Source: Semisulcospira habei
Taxonomy: Eukaryota > Mollusca > Gastropoda > Semisulcospiridae
Direction: 5' to 3'
Assembly: GCA_036245525.1 (NCBI GenBank)
Contig: BTPG01000003.1
Location: forward strand, 141,565,797 to 141,629,796
DNA: 64,000 nucleotides
The position numbers were made by a program, and so were the translations under genes. Under the pieces are notes generated by a model. The model had not been told where the DNA came from. It ran no database searches and saw only the letters and a list, made by a program, of their open reading frames with translations. Below, piece after piece: positions 43,640 through 54,812 of the stretch (positions are counted from its first letter, which is position 1; the number at the start of each line of letters is the position of its first letter).

Positions 43640-44690
43640 AGACGCACTGCCATACCAGACCGCGATCGAGAATGTCAACACACTCTCGATCGCGGCCCGG
43701 TAGAAGTGCAGCATGCCAGTTCTGCTCACACCAAACTCAGCCTTCTAAAAAAATAAAGGCGCTGCTGTGCTTTCTTTACAATGTTCTCTGTGTTTTGTTC
43801 CCATTTAAGATCATCGGAGATGGTGGTTCCCAGAAATTTAAAATGCTGAACAGTTTATACGGTTTGATCGTGAACTACGAGAGGGGGGAGGACAGTTTTG
43901 TTGCGTCTAAAGTCTACTATGAGCTCTTTTGTCTTAACGACATTGAGTTCCAGATTGTTCTGGTCACTCCACTGCACAAGCTGATCGACCTGCTCCCGGT
44001 ACTGGGATTCATCACAGTTTTTTATCATTCCCTCCACTGTGGTATCGTCAGCAAACTTAAACATTTGCGTGCCCTCACGACTCGCTCTACAGTCGTAAGT
44101 GAAGAGTGAGTACAGCAAAGGGGACAAAACGCACCCCTGAGGGGTGCCCGTGGACAGGGAAATACAGAAAGACACACCGTCACCCACTTTAACGACCTGC
44201 GGGCGATCCAGGAGAAAGTCGAGCAGCTATAAGCAAGTGGACTGTGGAAAAGAACCAATCTGTTGTAGTTTATCAAAAAACTTGGAAGGGACAATTGTGT
44301 TAAAGGCACTGCTATAATCTACAAAGAGAATGCGTGCGTATGTGTTAGGTTGCTCTAGGTGCTGAAGAACATGAAATAGAGTCAAAGAGACAGCGTCCTC
44401 TACGGACCTATTCCTGCTATAGGCAAACTGATGTGGGTCAAAACCCGGGTCAATAAGTGACTTCATGAAACACAGGACAAGTCGCTCAAGTGATTTCATG
44501 ACAACACTGGTTAAAGCCACTGGTCTGTAGTCGTTTAGACATGTCACTTTGGTTTTCTTTGGAACTGGAATTATTGTGGATCGTTTGAAGCAATTTGGCA
44601 CTTTACGCTGACTGAGTGACATATTAAAGATGTCGGAAAACACACCAGCGAGCTGATCTGCACAGTGCTTCAACACACAGGGCGACACAT
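43640..44690 (-). pseudogene. Rex1/CR1-like LINE reverse transcriptase (- strand)
   Basis: On the - strand: IIPVPKKTKVTCLNDYRPVA (44577-44518), KSLERLVL, FAYSRNRSVEDAVSLTLFHV, motif A ARILFVDYSSAFNTIVPSKF (about 44335-44276), then a frameshift near 44228, motif B SLSTGTPQGCVLSPLLYSLF, FKFADDTTVEG (about 44067) and LNVVKTKELIVDFRR. The thumb decays toward 43640. Motif A Asp and the FADD pair are retained, but the frame is broken at least twice, so the enzyme is inactive. Confidence 0.85.
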
Positions 44691-44775
44691 TGTCAGGTAC
44701 AGCGGCTTTTCTAATGTTCAGATGCTGAAAAACAGCCTTGACGTCAGAGTCCTTAACAGTGAAGGCCGCGGAGCT

Positions 44776-45395
44776 GTCCTCACTAGTTGTCTCCCCAGGC
44801 TCGCCACGCTTAGCGGGACGACGGAGACAACGGCGCGGGCATTGTCTTCAGAAGCATGCGCAGAGTCCACACTGGTTATGTCCCCCCGATCGCCCCTCGA
44901 AGCGAGTGGAGGCAGACAACCAGCATGGGCACTGTCGACAAAATCACTCATAGTGGAGGGCTGAAAATTGTCCACACTGGCTATGTCCCCCCAATCGCCA
45001 TGTGAGGCGAGAGAAGGGAGACAGCCAGCGTGAGCACTGTCAACAGAATCACACATAGTGGGGGGCTGAGAATGAAAATTGTCCATACTGGCTATGCCCC
45101 CCAAATCGCCCCGTGAGGCGAGACAAGGGAGACAACCAGCGTGGGCACTGTCAACGGAAACATTCACAGTGGAGGGCGAAAAGTTGTCCACACTTGTTAT
45201 GCCCCCCCCCCCCCCAAACGCCACGTGAGGCAAGTGGAGAGAGGCAACCAGTGTGGGCGCTGCCAACAAAATCACACATAGTGGAGGACGGGCTAGTGTC
45301 CACACTGGCCGCGTCCCCCCAGCCGCCACTCGTAGTGAGTGGGGAAAGACAACCGGCGCGGGCACGGCTGTCGCTATTGACAAAGAGGCCAGGCA
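44776..45395 (-). repeat. Minisatellite of about 105-112 bp inside the LINE ORF
   Basis: Five clear units start 'tccacactgg.tatg.ccccc' at 44867, 44972, 45083, 45188 and 45300 (spacing 105, 111, 105 and 112 bp), plus a degenerate one from 44776. On the - strand three units read VDSAHAGCLPxLASxGDxGD. The block lies exactly between the endonuclease and RT parts. Confidence 0.85.
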
Positions 45396-46720
45396 CAGTT
45401 GAAGATGAAGCAGAATTGTTCCTCTTATCAAACCGGGCGTAGAACTCGTTGAGAGTGTCCGGCAGAGCGGCGTCATCGGCGTCGGTAGACTTGGTGTGCC
45501 GTTTGTAGTCCGTCATCCTCTGGATCCCCTGCCACAGGGCCCTGGGGTTGTCAGTAGCCAGGTCATCCTCCAGTCGCTGACGGTAGTTGGCTCTGGCCGA
45601 CTTGATGGATCTGCCTATGTCATATCTGGCCTTCCTGTACCGCACCTCGTCGCCACTCCGAAACGCCTCCTGTTTCTCTCGCAGTTTCTGACGAGTATCA
45701 GCATTAAACCAGGGCTTGTCGTTGCCATAGCTTTTGACAGCTTTTGTGGGAATGCACAGATTTTCACAAAAGGTGACATAGTCGCACACAGTCTCAGTGT
45801 ATTCATGAATGTCAGACGCGGCATCTTTGAACACCCTCCAGTCTGTGCACTCAAAACAACCACGGAGCGTTTCTAGGGCATCAACAGTCCACTGCTTCAC
45901 TGTGCGCTGCACGGGTTTGACACACTTAAGTGACTGTTTATAGGTTGGCACGAGGTGAATCATCACGTGATCGGAGTACCCAAGAGCAGCACGCGGAATC
46001 GAGCGGTACGCGCCCTTGATAGCTGCGTAGCAGTGATCTAAAGTCTTGTCGCCCCTAGTGGGGCACGTAATGTGCTGTGTGTACTTTGGCATTTCCTTTC
46101 TAAGATTGGTTTTGTTAAAGTCTCCAGCCACGATCATCACTGAATCAGGGTTAGCGTTTTCTGTTTGGGTAAGAATGTCCGCAAGCTGTGCAGTAGCGGT
46201 GTTAGCGTTGGCTTGGGGTGGAATATATACTGATGTCATTATCACAGATGAAAATTCTCTGGGGAGATAGTATGGGCGGCAGTCAATGATAAGAGTCTCC
46301 AAGTCAACAGAGCAGGATTTGGACAGTACCTTGACATCAATGGACCACCGATTGTTGACGAGGAAGCATACCCCTCCGCCTCTGGACTTACCAGTCTCCT
46401 CGTGAGACCGGTCACCTCTGTAGATGGTGAAGCCTGGGGGGGGGGGGGGGTGATAGCCGAGTCGGGTACGGTGGAGTCCAGCCACGTCTCAGTGAAACAG
46501 AACACAGAGCAGTCCTTGTAGTCCCTCTTGCTTTGAATGTTGCATAAAAGTGTTGACTGACTGCCATTTATTCTGATCCTAGAGGAAGTGAATGTAAGGT
46601 GTTGGGAAGGGATGGGGTGGTTTAAAGTAGTGTATAATTGTGCGTGTGTGTCTGACAGAAAGGGTGTGCCGTTGTGCATGCGCAGTGAGTTCAGTGTTTT
46701 CCTGGAGAACAGCGCTATAC
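45396..46720 (-). pseudogene. Rex1/CR1-like LINE endonuclease (- strand)
   Basis: The frame from 46485 down gives the body of an apurinic-type endonuclease: SRGGGVCFLVNNRWSIDVKV, IMTSVYIPPQANANTA, MIVAGDFNKTNLRKEMPKYT and GYSDHVMIHLVP, followed by the connector PWFNADTRQKLREKQEAF. The N-terminal part with FCFTETWLDSTVPDSAI is in another frame (about 46500), separated by a poly-C/G run at 46437-46451, so a homopolymer length change caused the shift. All EN residues can be seen but not in one frame. Confidence 0.85.
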
Positions 46721-46754
46721 AAGAACTATGTTTTTTTTTTTTGTTTTTTTTTTT

Positions 46755-47433
46755 ATTATCCAACTCTGAGATGGCCATTGACTGAGCCAAAGTTGCCACC
46801 TGCTTCCGTAACTGAGTAAATGTGAACTTGGCTGGGTTTGACACTTGTGCTTGTAGCTTGTTCCTTCAGAACATCATGGCCTCTTTAAGGCCTTTGACCA
46901 GAATGTGTGGCAAAAATGTACTGGGAACTAGCTAGAGCTGGCACTGATTGCCTCATTTGAAGGATTCTGTCCACAGTTGTCATCACCTTCTTTGTCAGCA
47001 AAATGGGAACACTCCTATTAAACTTGCCTCTGATTTCCACTCGCTGAAAATGATTCACCATTTTCTTCTCAACCTCTGTGATACCTTTCAAGATATATTG
47101 ATTGGTGATCATTCCAATCTTAGCATTCTGGAAGTCTGATACCTTCATTCTCTGAAGTTCTCCACCTCGTTTACGGTTGAAAAGTGATATAGGACAAAGA
47201 GTTGCTTTAACCACTGTCGGATAATCTTCCGAAACCATCCTTGTCTCAAGCAGCTCTTGTACTTTGGTAACATCTTCACATGATGGGATCAGCTTTGGTT
47301 TGTTCATGGTCATTTTCCCGACCGACTGGGCTGCTGTAGTTGACACAATCATACCAGTCCCCGGTAAAGACAGGGTCAACCCGCTCCCCTTCAGAGAGCT
47401 CTTGCAGCCACCTCTCATCTGAACCACGCGCAA
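46755..47433 (-). pseudogene. Tyrosine-recombinase-like gene, catalytic core
   Basis: On the - strand 47433-46885 is open: DVTKVQELLETRMVSEDY, then CPISLFNRKRGGELQRMKVS with the RKRGGE pattern of the first catalytic Arg box, KKMVNHFQRVEIRGKFNRSV, and YIFATHSGQRP. After a frameshift near 46880 it continues NPAKFTFTQLRKQVATLAQS (46838-46779), matching the second Arg box (T-x-LRK), and MAISELDN, where the 10-kb LINE stack begins. Tyrosine recombinases break and rejoin DNA through a Tyr; here R, R and (at 36690) H and Y are recognisable across the gap. Whether it was a host gene or a Crypton-like element is open. Confidence 0.6.
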
Positions 47434-47470
47434 GCTGTTTGGATGCCTGTGACTGTTTGATCCGTGAACA

Positions 47471-48107
47471 TTATTTCAAGGCATGGCCAGTGCGATTTGT
47501 GAGATTGCCTTTTTTGTACTGATGTGTGTCCACATCAAATTCTGCTACCTCTTTTACAGCCAGTACAACATGATCAAAGCTAGCTGAATTGCTTACAGCA
47601 TTCAAACTTGCGATTTGTATTTCTGACATCGCTCTGAGAATCTTTAATAGTCTCCCCGACTTTCGCATCCTGGAACTTATTTGTCCAGCCGTGTGTTTTT
47701 CAATGTCCCTGCGATCAAATACTCTCTTTCCATACTCAAGAAGCAAGGGATCAGTTGAGATGAGACAGCTTATCTCATCATCTCTCTGTATGATAGGAGG
47801 AGGAGTCAACATCTAAAGGTATTGGAAGCATTAGCCTCCCAAGTCTTGGTGCGTCACCTCTTTTAGCGAACTGAAACTCTCCTGGTTTCTGACAGCAATG
47901 TTTTGAGTGTACAGAGATCAGCTTTTTTAATAGAGCCCTTTGCAATGGCTACATGCAAGAAGGTCTTCCACCTTACTACTTTTAGTGCAATACTTAGGAA
48001 TCAAACATCCTGATTTCTTTTCAAGAACTACAATGTTATGCATGTAATCTCCCTCACCTTGCAGTCTGAGATATGCTTACAAACAAGATAGGTGAGGCTA
48101 GGGCTGG
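47471..48107 (-). pseudogene. Tyrosine-recombinase-like gene, middle part
   Basis: From about 48075 down: QGEGDYMHNIVVLEKKSG, then DLLACSHCKGLYKKADLC, a CxxC-type finger; after a disturbed stretch near 47880-47815 the ORF 47812-47471 encodes DPLLLEYGKRVFDRRDIEKH, ISSRMRKSGRLLKILRAM, FDHVVLAVKEVAEFD and a NRTGHALK end. The order (finger, then YGKR..H..IS.RMR..GRLL, then FD.VV.AV..V, then GHALK) is that of a family of uncharacterised metazoan proteins I recall from fish, cnidarians and molluscs. Stops and shifts near 47880, 47820 and 47470 make it a pseudogene. Confidence 0.55.
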
Positions 48108-48193
48108 CAGAATTGTATACAAACCAAGGGGAATCACTCAGCGCTGGACAGACAAACAGTTAGATCCCTTGCCCTCGCCTATCAGGCACCCAA
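48108..48193. mobile_element. Single-arm relative of the 25031 palindrome element
   Basis: It shares 'gctgg.agaattgt', 'caaaccaaggggaatcac', 'cagcgctggacagacaa' and 'gcctatcaggcaccca' with 25041-25128. It interrupts the recombinase-like gene exactly between the finger exon end (KKGTKE) and the QGEGDYMHN segment. Confidence 0.75.
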
Positions 48194-48204
48194 AGCTATG
48201 CTTG

Positions 48205-48705
48205 ACGTCATTCCTTTGTCCCTTTTTTCATTGACAAAATTTTAGCAACTTCTGCCTCATCTGCATGGACATCTTGTAAATGTGTGCACATTTTCAAGAC
48301 AAGCTTGCTACACAATTTGCACGCATGTTTTTTTTCCCATTTGTACTTTCCTTTCCCTCTCTGTGACAAGTGTACACCTGTTTCTTCTGTAAGCGCTCTT
48401 TCCCCACCCCCAACGTCATGTTCCTTCTGCCTATCTACATTCTCATTTCCACCCCCTAATTCACCAGTTTCTGCAAACTGCACCTTGCTGGTACTTGCTT
48501 CATTGACACTTCCCCACCCTGAACCTGCCACTTTGAAATCTAACAAAGGAAATACAATACTGTCTGTGTCAGAGTTCCCAGAGATTGATGGCGGCACACA
48601 GTCTGAATCATGTGAACTCCAGCCGGGAACAAAGTCCTTGTCATCACTGTCCTTATATTCGGATGAGCCTGCACTCTCAGGTTCATCCCAGGCTTCATTT
48701 GCCAA
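48205..48705 (-). pseudogene. Tyrosine-recombinase-like gene, N-terminal acidic/zinc-finger exon
   Basis: A strong acceptor on the - strand (twelve T then 'ccag') ends at 48706; the exon opens LANEAWDEPESAGSSEYKDS in phase 0. An acidic Asp/Glu/Ser-rich region (residues 1-60) is followed by a basic hinge and HACKLCSKLVLKMCTHLQDV-H, a C2H2-like finger with C-x2-C and H-x4-H spacing. The open frame ends at 48208 shortly before the inserted palindrome relative. The exon itself is intact. Phase 0 matches the donor of the candidate upstream exon at 50964. Confidence 0.6.
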
Positions 48706-48796
48706 CTGGAAAAAAAAAAAGCTGCATTAGGACAGAAATAGCACAATTTTGGTTTAAGGGGCCTTTCAGAATAATAACAAGAAAGGCAAAACCATT

Positions 48797-49760
48797 ATGG
48801 ATCACGTGTATGACCGATTTACATATGTGTGACGATTTTGTGACAAGGGCTGGCTTCTGCAGCAGCAAAATCCATGTTTTTTTTTGAAAATGTAAGCATT
48901 TTTCACACAACTGTCAACCCCCGTGACCCTTGACCTTTGTGACATGATGAGTCGACTAAATCAGTATGCCTAGGAAGGTCTTATCATCAGCTATCATTGT
49001 ACCAAATTTGGTTGCCCAAAATTGGGAATACCTACAATTTTTTTTTTTTTAAATCAGCATTTTACACACATTTGCCAGCCTGTTGTGACCCTTGACCTTT
49101 CCAAGGGGCAAAGGTATTCCCATCAAGTATCTCTGTAGCAAGTTTGGGTTTAAAGTTGTGAATAGTATTTGACAAAAGACATCTTTTGTCAAAATATGGC
49201 TATTTCGGACGTATTTTCTGAGCCCTTGTGACCCTTGACCTTTCTGAGGGGTCATCCAAATTAGTATGCATAGATAGGTCTTACCGTCAGGTATCTCTGT
49301 ACCAAGTTTGGGTTTGAAGTTGTGAATAGTATTTGAGGAAAAAACATCTTTCGTCAAAATATGGCTATTTTTCACCTATTTCCTGAGCTCTTGTGACCAT
49401 TGACCTTTCAGAGGGATTAACCAATTTAGTACATATACAAAGGTCTTACCATCAGGTATCTTTGTACCAGGTTTGGGTTTAAAAGTTGTGAATAGTATTT
49501 GAGAAAAAATGAATTATGTGAAAATATAGCTTCTTTTTTTTATACATATTTCCTAATCCCCTGTGACCTTGACCTTTGTGAGAGGTCATTCAAATTAATA
49601 TGTTTAGAAAGGTCTTACCACAAAGCATCCTTGGGCCAAGTTTGAAGAATGTGGCTTGAATAGTCTCCAAGAAAATGCCAACAATAAAGTTTTCCACGGA
49701 CACGGCGGACGGATGACAGACGATGGACGGACGACCACTGACCCAAAACACGTGAGCCAA
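48797..49760 (-). mobile_element. Dispersed repeat R2, copy C
   Basis: Inverted relative of 21657-22382; it lies in the presumed intron of the recombinase-like gene. It ends with 'cacgtgagccaa' at 49750-49760 and starts with a decayed 'tatggatcacgtg'. It contains about five degenerate 165-bp internal repeats ('ctcttgtgacc.ttgaccttt', 'aggtcttac.atcaggtatc', 'agtttgggtttgaagttgtg'). Confidence 0.8.
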
Positions 49761-50121
49761 AATGAGTAATGAAGAAAAACAAGACAGGCATACATGGTTT
49801 TTTTCTGTGCTTCCTTTTTTTGTGGAAAAAAATATGAGGAAGGACTGTGGTAGAAGGCAATAGTTGACACACGAGTCTTCAAATTTTATTAATTTAGTAT
49901 TAGGCATTCTGCTATCTGTCTAGAAATGACATTTTTATTTTCAAACATTTTAACAATTTTTCACGATGCAGAATCTCTGTACATGCTCTAACCATGGACT
50001 GAGCATGTCGCTTGCACTAGAGAAAGTAAAGCTTCATCCTGTGTGCAGCAAGAGAGTTAAACACACACTCTGAAGTATTCAAAGTTCGATGCAATACCTA
50101 AACAGGAAAGGCAAAGCCATT

Positions 50122-50933
50122 TTGGCTCACATGTATGACCTTTTTACATATGAGTGACCTTTTGTAACAATAAGTAAAGGGCTGGCTTTTGGAGCAGCAA
50201 AATCCGTGTTTTCTGAAAATGTAAGCAGTTTTCACCCATCTGTCAACCAATCTGTGACCCTTGACCTTTGCGATGAATCGACTAAATTAGTATACATATG
50301 AAGATCTTATCATCAGCTACCTGTGCCAAATTTGATTGAAAAACTTGCAAAAATGTTGATAATACCTACAATTTATCAAAAATGTACATTTTACACACAC
50401 TTGCCGGCCTCTTGTGACCTTGACTTTTCCAAGGGGTCATCCAAATTAGTATGCATAGATAGGTCTTACCATCAGGTATCTATGTACCAACTTTGGTTTG
50501 AAGTTGTGAATAGTATTTCAGAACAAACAACTTTTGTCAAAATATGGCTATTTTGGACCTATTTCCTGAGCTCTTGTAACTCTTGACCTTTCTTAGGAAT
50601 CGACCAAATTAGTATGCATAGAAAGGTCTTACTATCAGGTATATTTTTACCAAGTTTGGGTTTGAAGTTGTGAATAGTATTTGAGAAAATGTCAAAATAT
50701 AGCTATTCTTGGCATATTTCCTCATCTCCTGTGACCTTGACCTTTGCGAGAGGTCACTCAAATTGGTATGTTTAGAAAGGTCTTGCCACAAAGTATCCTT
50801 GGGCCAAGTTTGTGGCTTGAATAGTCTCCGAGAAAATGCCAACGTTAAAGTTTACCACGGACGGCGGACGGACGCCAGACAGACGACCACTGGCCCAGAA
50901 CATAGACTCACTTTTGCTTCGCACGTGAGCCAA
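50122..50933 (-). mobile_element. Dispersed repeat R2, copy D (both termini)
   Basis: The most complete copy: 'ttggctcacatg' at 50122 and 'cacgtgagccaa' at 50922-50933 are inverted repeats, enclosing the 165-bp internal repeats and the conserved 'actttaacgttggcattttc' head (- strand). 812 bp, no ORF. The short inverted termini suggest a non-autonomous DNA transposon, although the target duplication is unclear. Confidence 0.75.
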
Positions 50934-50963
50934 TAAAATGAGGATGATCATAGAATCATTTAC

Positions 50964-51200
50964 CAGTTTGTAATTGGGGGCATTCCCCTGCCTTCTATGT
51001 CCCCTCCTACCAGACGCACCCTCTCCCGCAGAGGTTGGGCTACCCTTCTGCTGCTCAGGCAGCTGACTAATTTTGTGGGACTTGGTCATGTGCCAGAAAG
51101 GGGCGTGCTTGTCCACTTGCACAGATCCGGATGTTTTTGCATATTCTGCTGCCATCTGGCGCTGGGTGTGCAGAAAGTCCTGAGTGTGGCGAAAATATTG
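50964..51200 (-). CDS. Candidate upstream exon of the recombinase-like gene
   Basis: On the - strand, acceptor 'gacatgtttgcag' ends at 51201 and donor CTG|GTAAAT follows 50964. The 237-nt exon is phase 0-0 and encodes QYFRHTQDFLHTQRQMAAEY, VQVDKHAPFWHMTKSHKISQ and a Gly/Arg/Gln-rich tail to NYKL. No domain is recognised. It would splice in frame onto LANEAWDEPE at 48705, and the 2.3-kb gap between holds only R2 repeats, as an intron would. The fully open frame and fitting phases support it, but it could belong to another gene. Confidence 0.4.
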
Positions 51201-51524
51201 CTGCAAACATGTCAAATGCAACCATGTAAACTTGACATTTTGGATCAGATATACATAATTACTGCATTAACGTTTTTTGGGAATGTAATTTAATTAAACC
51301 ATGTGAAACCTTTAGTTACTTTGATAAAAGAAAACCATAAATTACTGAACCATCAGTTCACGTATCCTCGCAACATACCTTCCACTTTAATATCACTGTG
51401 GTTGTGTAGGATTGGCCCTATGTACACATCTGTGTATATATGTGCCTGTCGCTCTAACTCTCTTTGTCACTAACCGACCGATCACTAACCCTTCAGTGTA
51501 ATAATAGCTCACTACACCTATGTT
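51201..51524. other. No gene recognised
   Basis: AT-rich, no domain-bearing ORF or repeat identified. Confidence 0.45.
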
Positions 51525-52569
<1,045 letters not shown>

Positions 52570-52629
52570 CACTCTTGCTCTTGGCATGAACAGAGCACGT
52601 CCTTGGCACTGAAGAGGTTAAGAGAATCC

Positions 52630-52805
52630 TCCCTTCCTCCTCCCCCTTATGCCATCGTCCCCCTCCTCCTCCCTCCCTCATGCCATCGTCTCCCTCCTCC
52701 CCTCCCCCCTCATGCCATCATCCCCCTCCTCTCCCTCCCCCTCCACTCCCCCCTCCTCTATCCCCCCCCCCCCCACCTCCGCCCCACCCCCTCCCCCCAC
52801 CCCCC
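52630..52805 (+). repeat. C/T-rich tandem repeat
   Basis: Repeats of 'tcatgccatcgtccccctcc' type pass into poly-C with single T or A interruptions. Confidence 0.8.
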
Positions 52806-53304
52806 TTACGAAATATAACTGGTAATACAGTAAAAGCCACACTTTGCACAATCCGAAAAAGCTGTTCGTGGAAGTCTGTTCTTGGAATCGAGAGACAGTT
52901 TTGCGTACGATGATTGAAATACGCACTGAAATTTTCGTTTTCTTACGCATCATAGTGCAGGTGTTCTCCGTTAAGTTACTTTCGATCACAATCACACATG
53001 TCAAAAAAGGCAACAAAATCGCATGACAGATTGGCGTTTTAATGGTGTTATAGGACGAATTCCTTTCATTGAAGAAGAAAGCTCTTGTTAAAATAGTGGG
53101 GTTTTATTATCTTTTAGGAAACAAAATGATAATAGAAGCAGACGACCGTAGCAGACGTCTTTTCTCGAAGCGGGTTTTCGGCTGACTGTGCAATTGTATC
53201 GGATTGGGAGCATCTAAGTTAAAGATTGTGCTGAATAAGTATACTTGGGCGTGCTCTTAAATTAAATGGGCATGATATACTGTATAAAATTACCATTGCA
53301 ACTC

Positions 53305-53317
53305 CAGCGGCTCGGGA
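53305..53317 (+). repeat. Target-site duplication (left) of SINE
   Basis: 'cagcggctcggga' matches 53628-53640 at 12 of 13 bases. Confidence 0.7.
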
Positions 53318-53627
53318 GTCCGAAATAGCTCAGGCGGTTAAACGTCGGAGCAGGAGAGCGAAGGGAATCGCCGGGTCGTGGGTTCGAATCACATCCCGGC
53401 CCCGGTAGCTGGACTCACAATCCAGGGGGGAAAAACGGATTTGTTCAATAGCATGTCCGTTGAAAGGTCCTGGTAAATCAAAGTGGCACAGTTGGAGTGC
53501 GCCTGAGTTGATCAGTGTTCAGGTCGTACTCCAAAGGCAATAGATTTCCCTGTCCCCCATAACCCGCCCGTCAGGGCCGTCCATGACTCACCTCGGTGCT
53601 GTGGACGTTAAACCCGAACTAACCAAC
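53318..53627 (+). mobile_element. Complete tRNA-derived SINE
   Basis: A tRNA-like head has an A box 'tagctcaggcggttaa' (53326-53341) and B box 'ggttcgaatc' (53381-53390). A body follows with 'gtggcacagttggagtgcgc' and 'cctcggtgctgtggacgtta', ending 'aacccgaactaaccaacc'. Flanked by an imperfect 13-bp duplication. The RNA polymerase III boxes would drive its transcription; LINE enzymes would copy it. Confidence 0.85.
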
Positions 53628-53765
53628 CAGCTGCTCGGGACGAAAGACAATTTGACATGGCAACCAACAGCCAATTAGCAAACGGTCAGCGGAAGCTACT
53701 CAGTTCCTGTGTTGCCGCAGTCGACCAATCAGGTATTAAGTTATTTGTAGCTAAGCAGGGTGATG

Positions 53766-53766
<1 letters not shown>

Positions 53767-53851
<85 letters not shown>
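53767..53851 (+). repeat. (CA)n microsatellite
   Basis: About 42 CA units. Confidence 0.97.
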
Positions 53852-53853
<2 letters not shown>

Positions 53854-54079
53854 GCTTCCGTGATAACACACTCGAGGAGTGTGTTCTAAACACAAAAGTG
53901 CATGTAAGACACCCAAAATGGGAAAATCTTATTTTGATATTTTCTCTGACTTTTTAATGAAAGATAATGCAGAAACAACCCTCAGAAAAAACGGGTGCCT
54001 GACTTGGTCACCCAGAATTTTACACACACCCATTTTCCATAAGGATGGTAAAGAAAATCAACCATTTTTGGGGTTTTGT

Positions 54080-54141
<62 letters not shown>

Positions 54142-54175
54142 ACACACACACACACTGACACACACACACACACAC
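54080..54175 (+). repeat. (CA)n microsatellite with GA interruptions
   Basis: CA units with two 'ctgacaca' interruptions, abutting the dispersed repeat at 54174-54353. Confidence 0.95.
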
Positions 54176-54353
54176 GGCGTTTCCCGCCAAATGTACGTTC
54201 AACAGCGCGGTTAGCGTAGCTAGGTATGACGTAATTTTTATCGCGTTACTTCACTGTCAGAGTCTGATGTGTGCCCGCGCGCCTTTGTTCGTCATTTCCA
54301 TACTACGGAACGTGCTCCGACCAGCCCCATCTCAAAGTGTTTTCAATACTGTA
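54174..54353 (-). repeat. Dispersed SINE-like repeat, copy 2
   Basis: Reverse complement of 1476-1645; its 'ggcggga' end abuts the CA tract, as in the first copy. Confidence 0.6.
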
Positions 54354-54777
54354 GACAATAAAGAAAGCAAAACGACGAAATAAAGAAACCAAAATAGACT
54401 TTATTAATAAAAACAAAATAATTACCACATTGAGCAACGAAGTAAGCATTAATTAAATAAAGGTCAAAATAAAAGCCCTACAATCCTAGCCCTACTCTAG
54501 CCCGATCGCTGACTGAATTAATTCCACAAGTGAAAGATCGACGATCAAATGATTCGAAATTCGTAATTGCTTCGGTTTACGGCTTATATGGCTACAGGCA
54601 TATAGACTAGAGGATATAAATGCTTCTTGCTGAAACCACTTTGTATTCATGGGACGGCTGGAGTTTTGTCGCGCTGAATTTAGATTTGAAACGTACAATG
54701 TAAGATCAGTGGCAGTGAAGGGGTCCAGACTAACAATGTGCTCACTCTTGTGTTCCCTTGCCTTTGGTTTCATACGG

Positions 54778-54812
<35 letters not shown>

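Larger units (their letters stand above)
38427..46754 (-). mobile_element. Rex1/CR1-like LINE on - strand, split by an I-type LINE
   Basis: Read on the - strand it starts after an A-rich run (46731-46754), carries EN and RT (46720-43640) and a 3' UTR that continues across the inserted I-type element into 38600-38427, ending 'ggcaaatggcaataaacagt' and (ATT)n. A 3' end of this form (poly(A)-signal-like ATAAA, then ATT repeats) suits the Rex1/CR1 group; clade assignment is tentative. It lies inside the recombinase-like gene. Confidence 0.7.

Noticed and set aside
44718..45476. 252-codon ORF on the - strand
   Set aside because: It is mostly the in-LINE minisatellite read through; described as a repeat instead.
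53318..53395. tRNA gene
   Set aside because: A and B boxes are present but the sequence is the head of a 310-bp SINE with a target duplication, and the arms do not pair as a clean cloverleaf.
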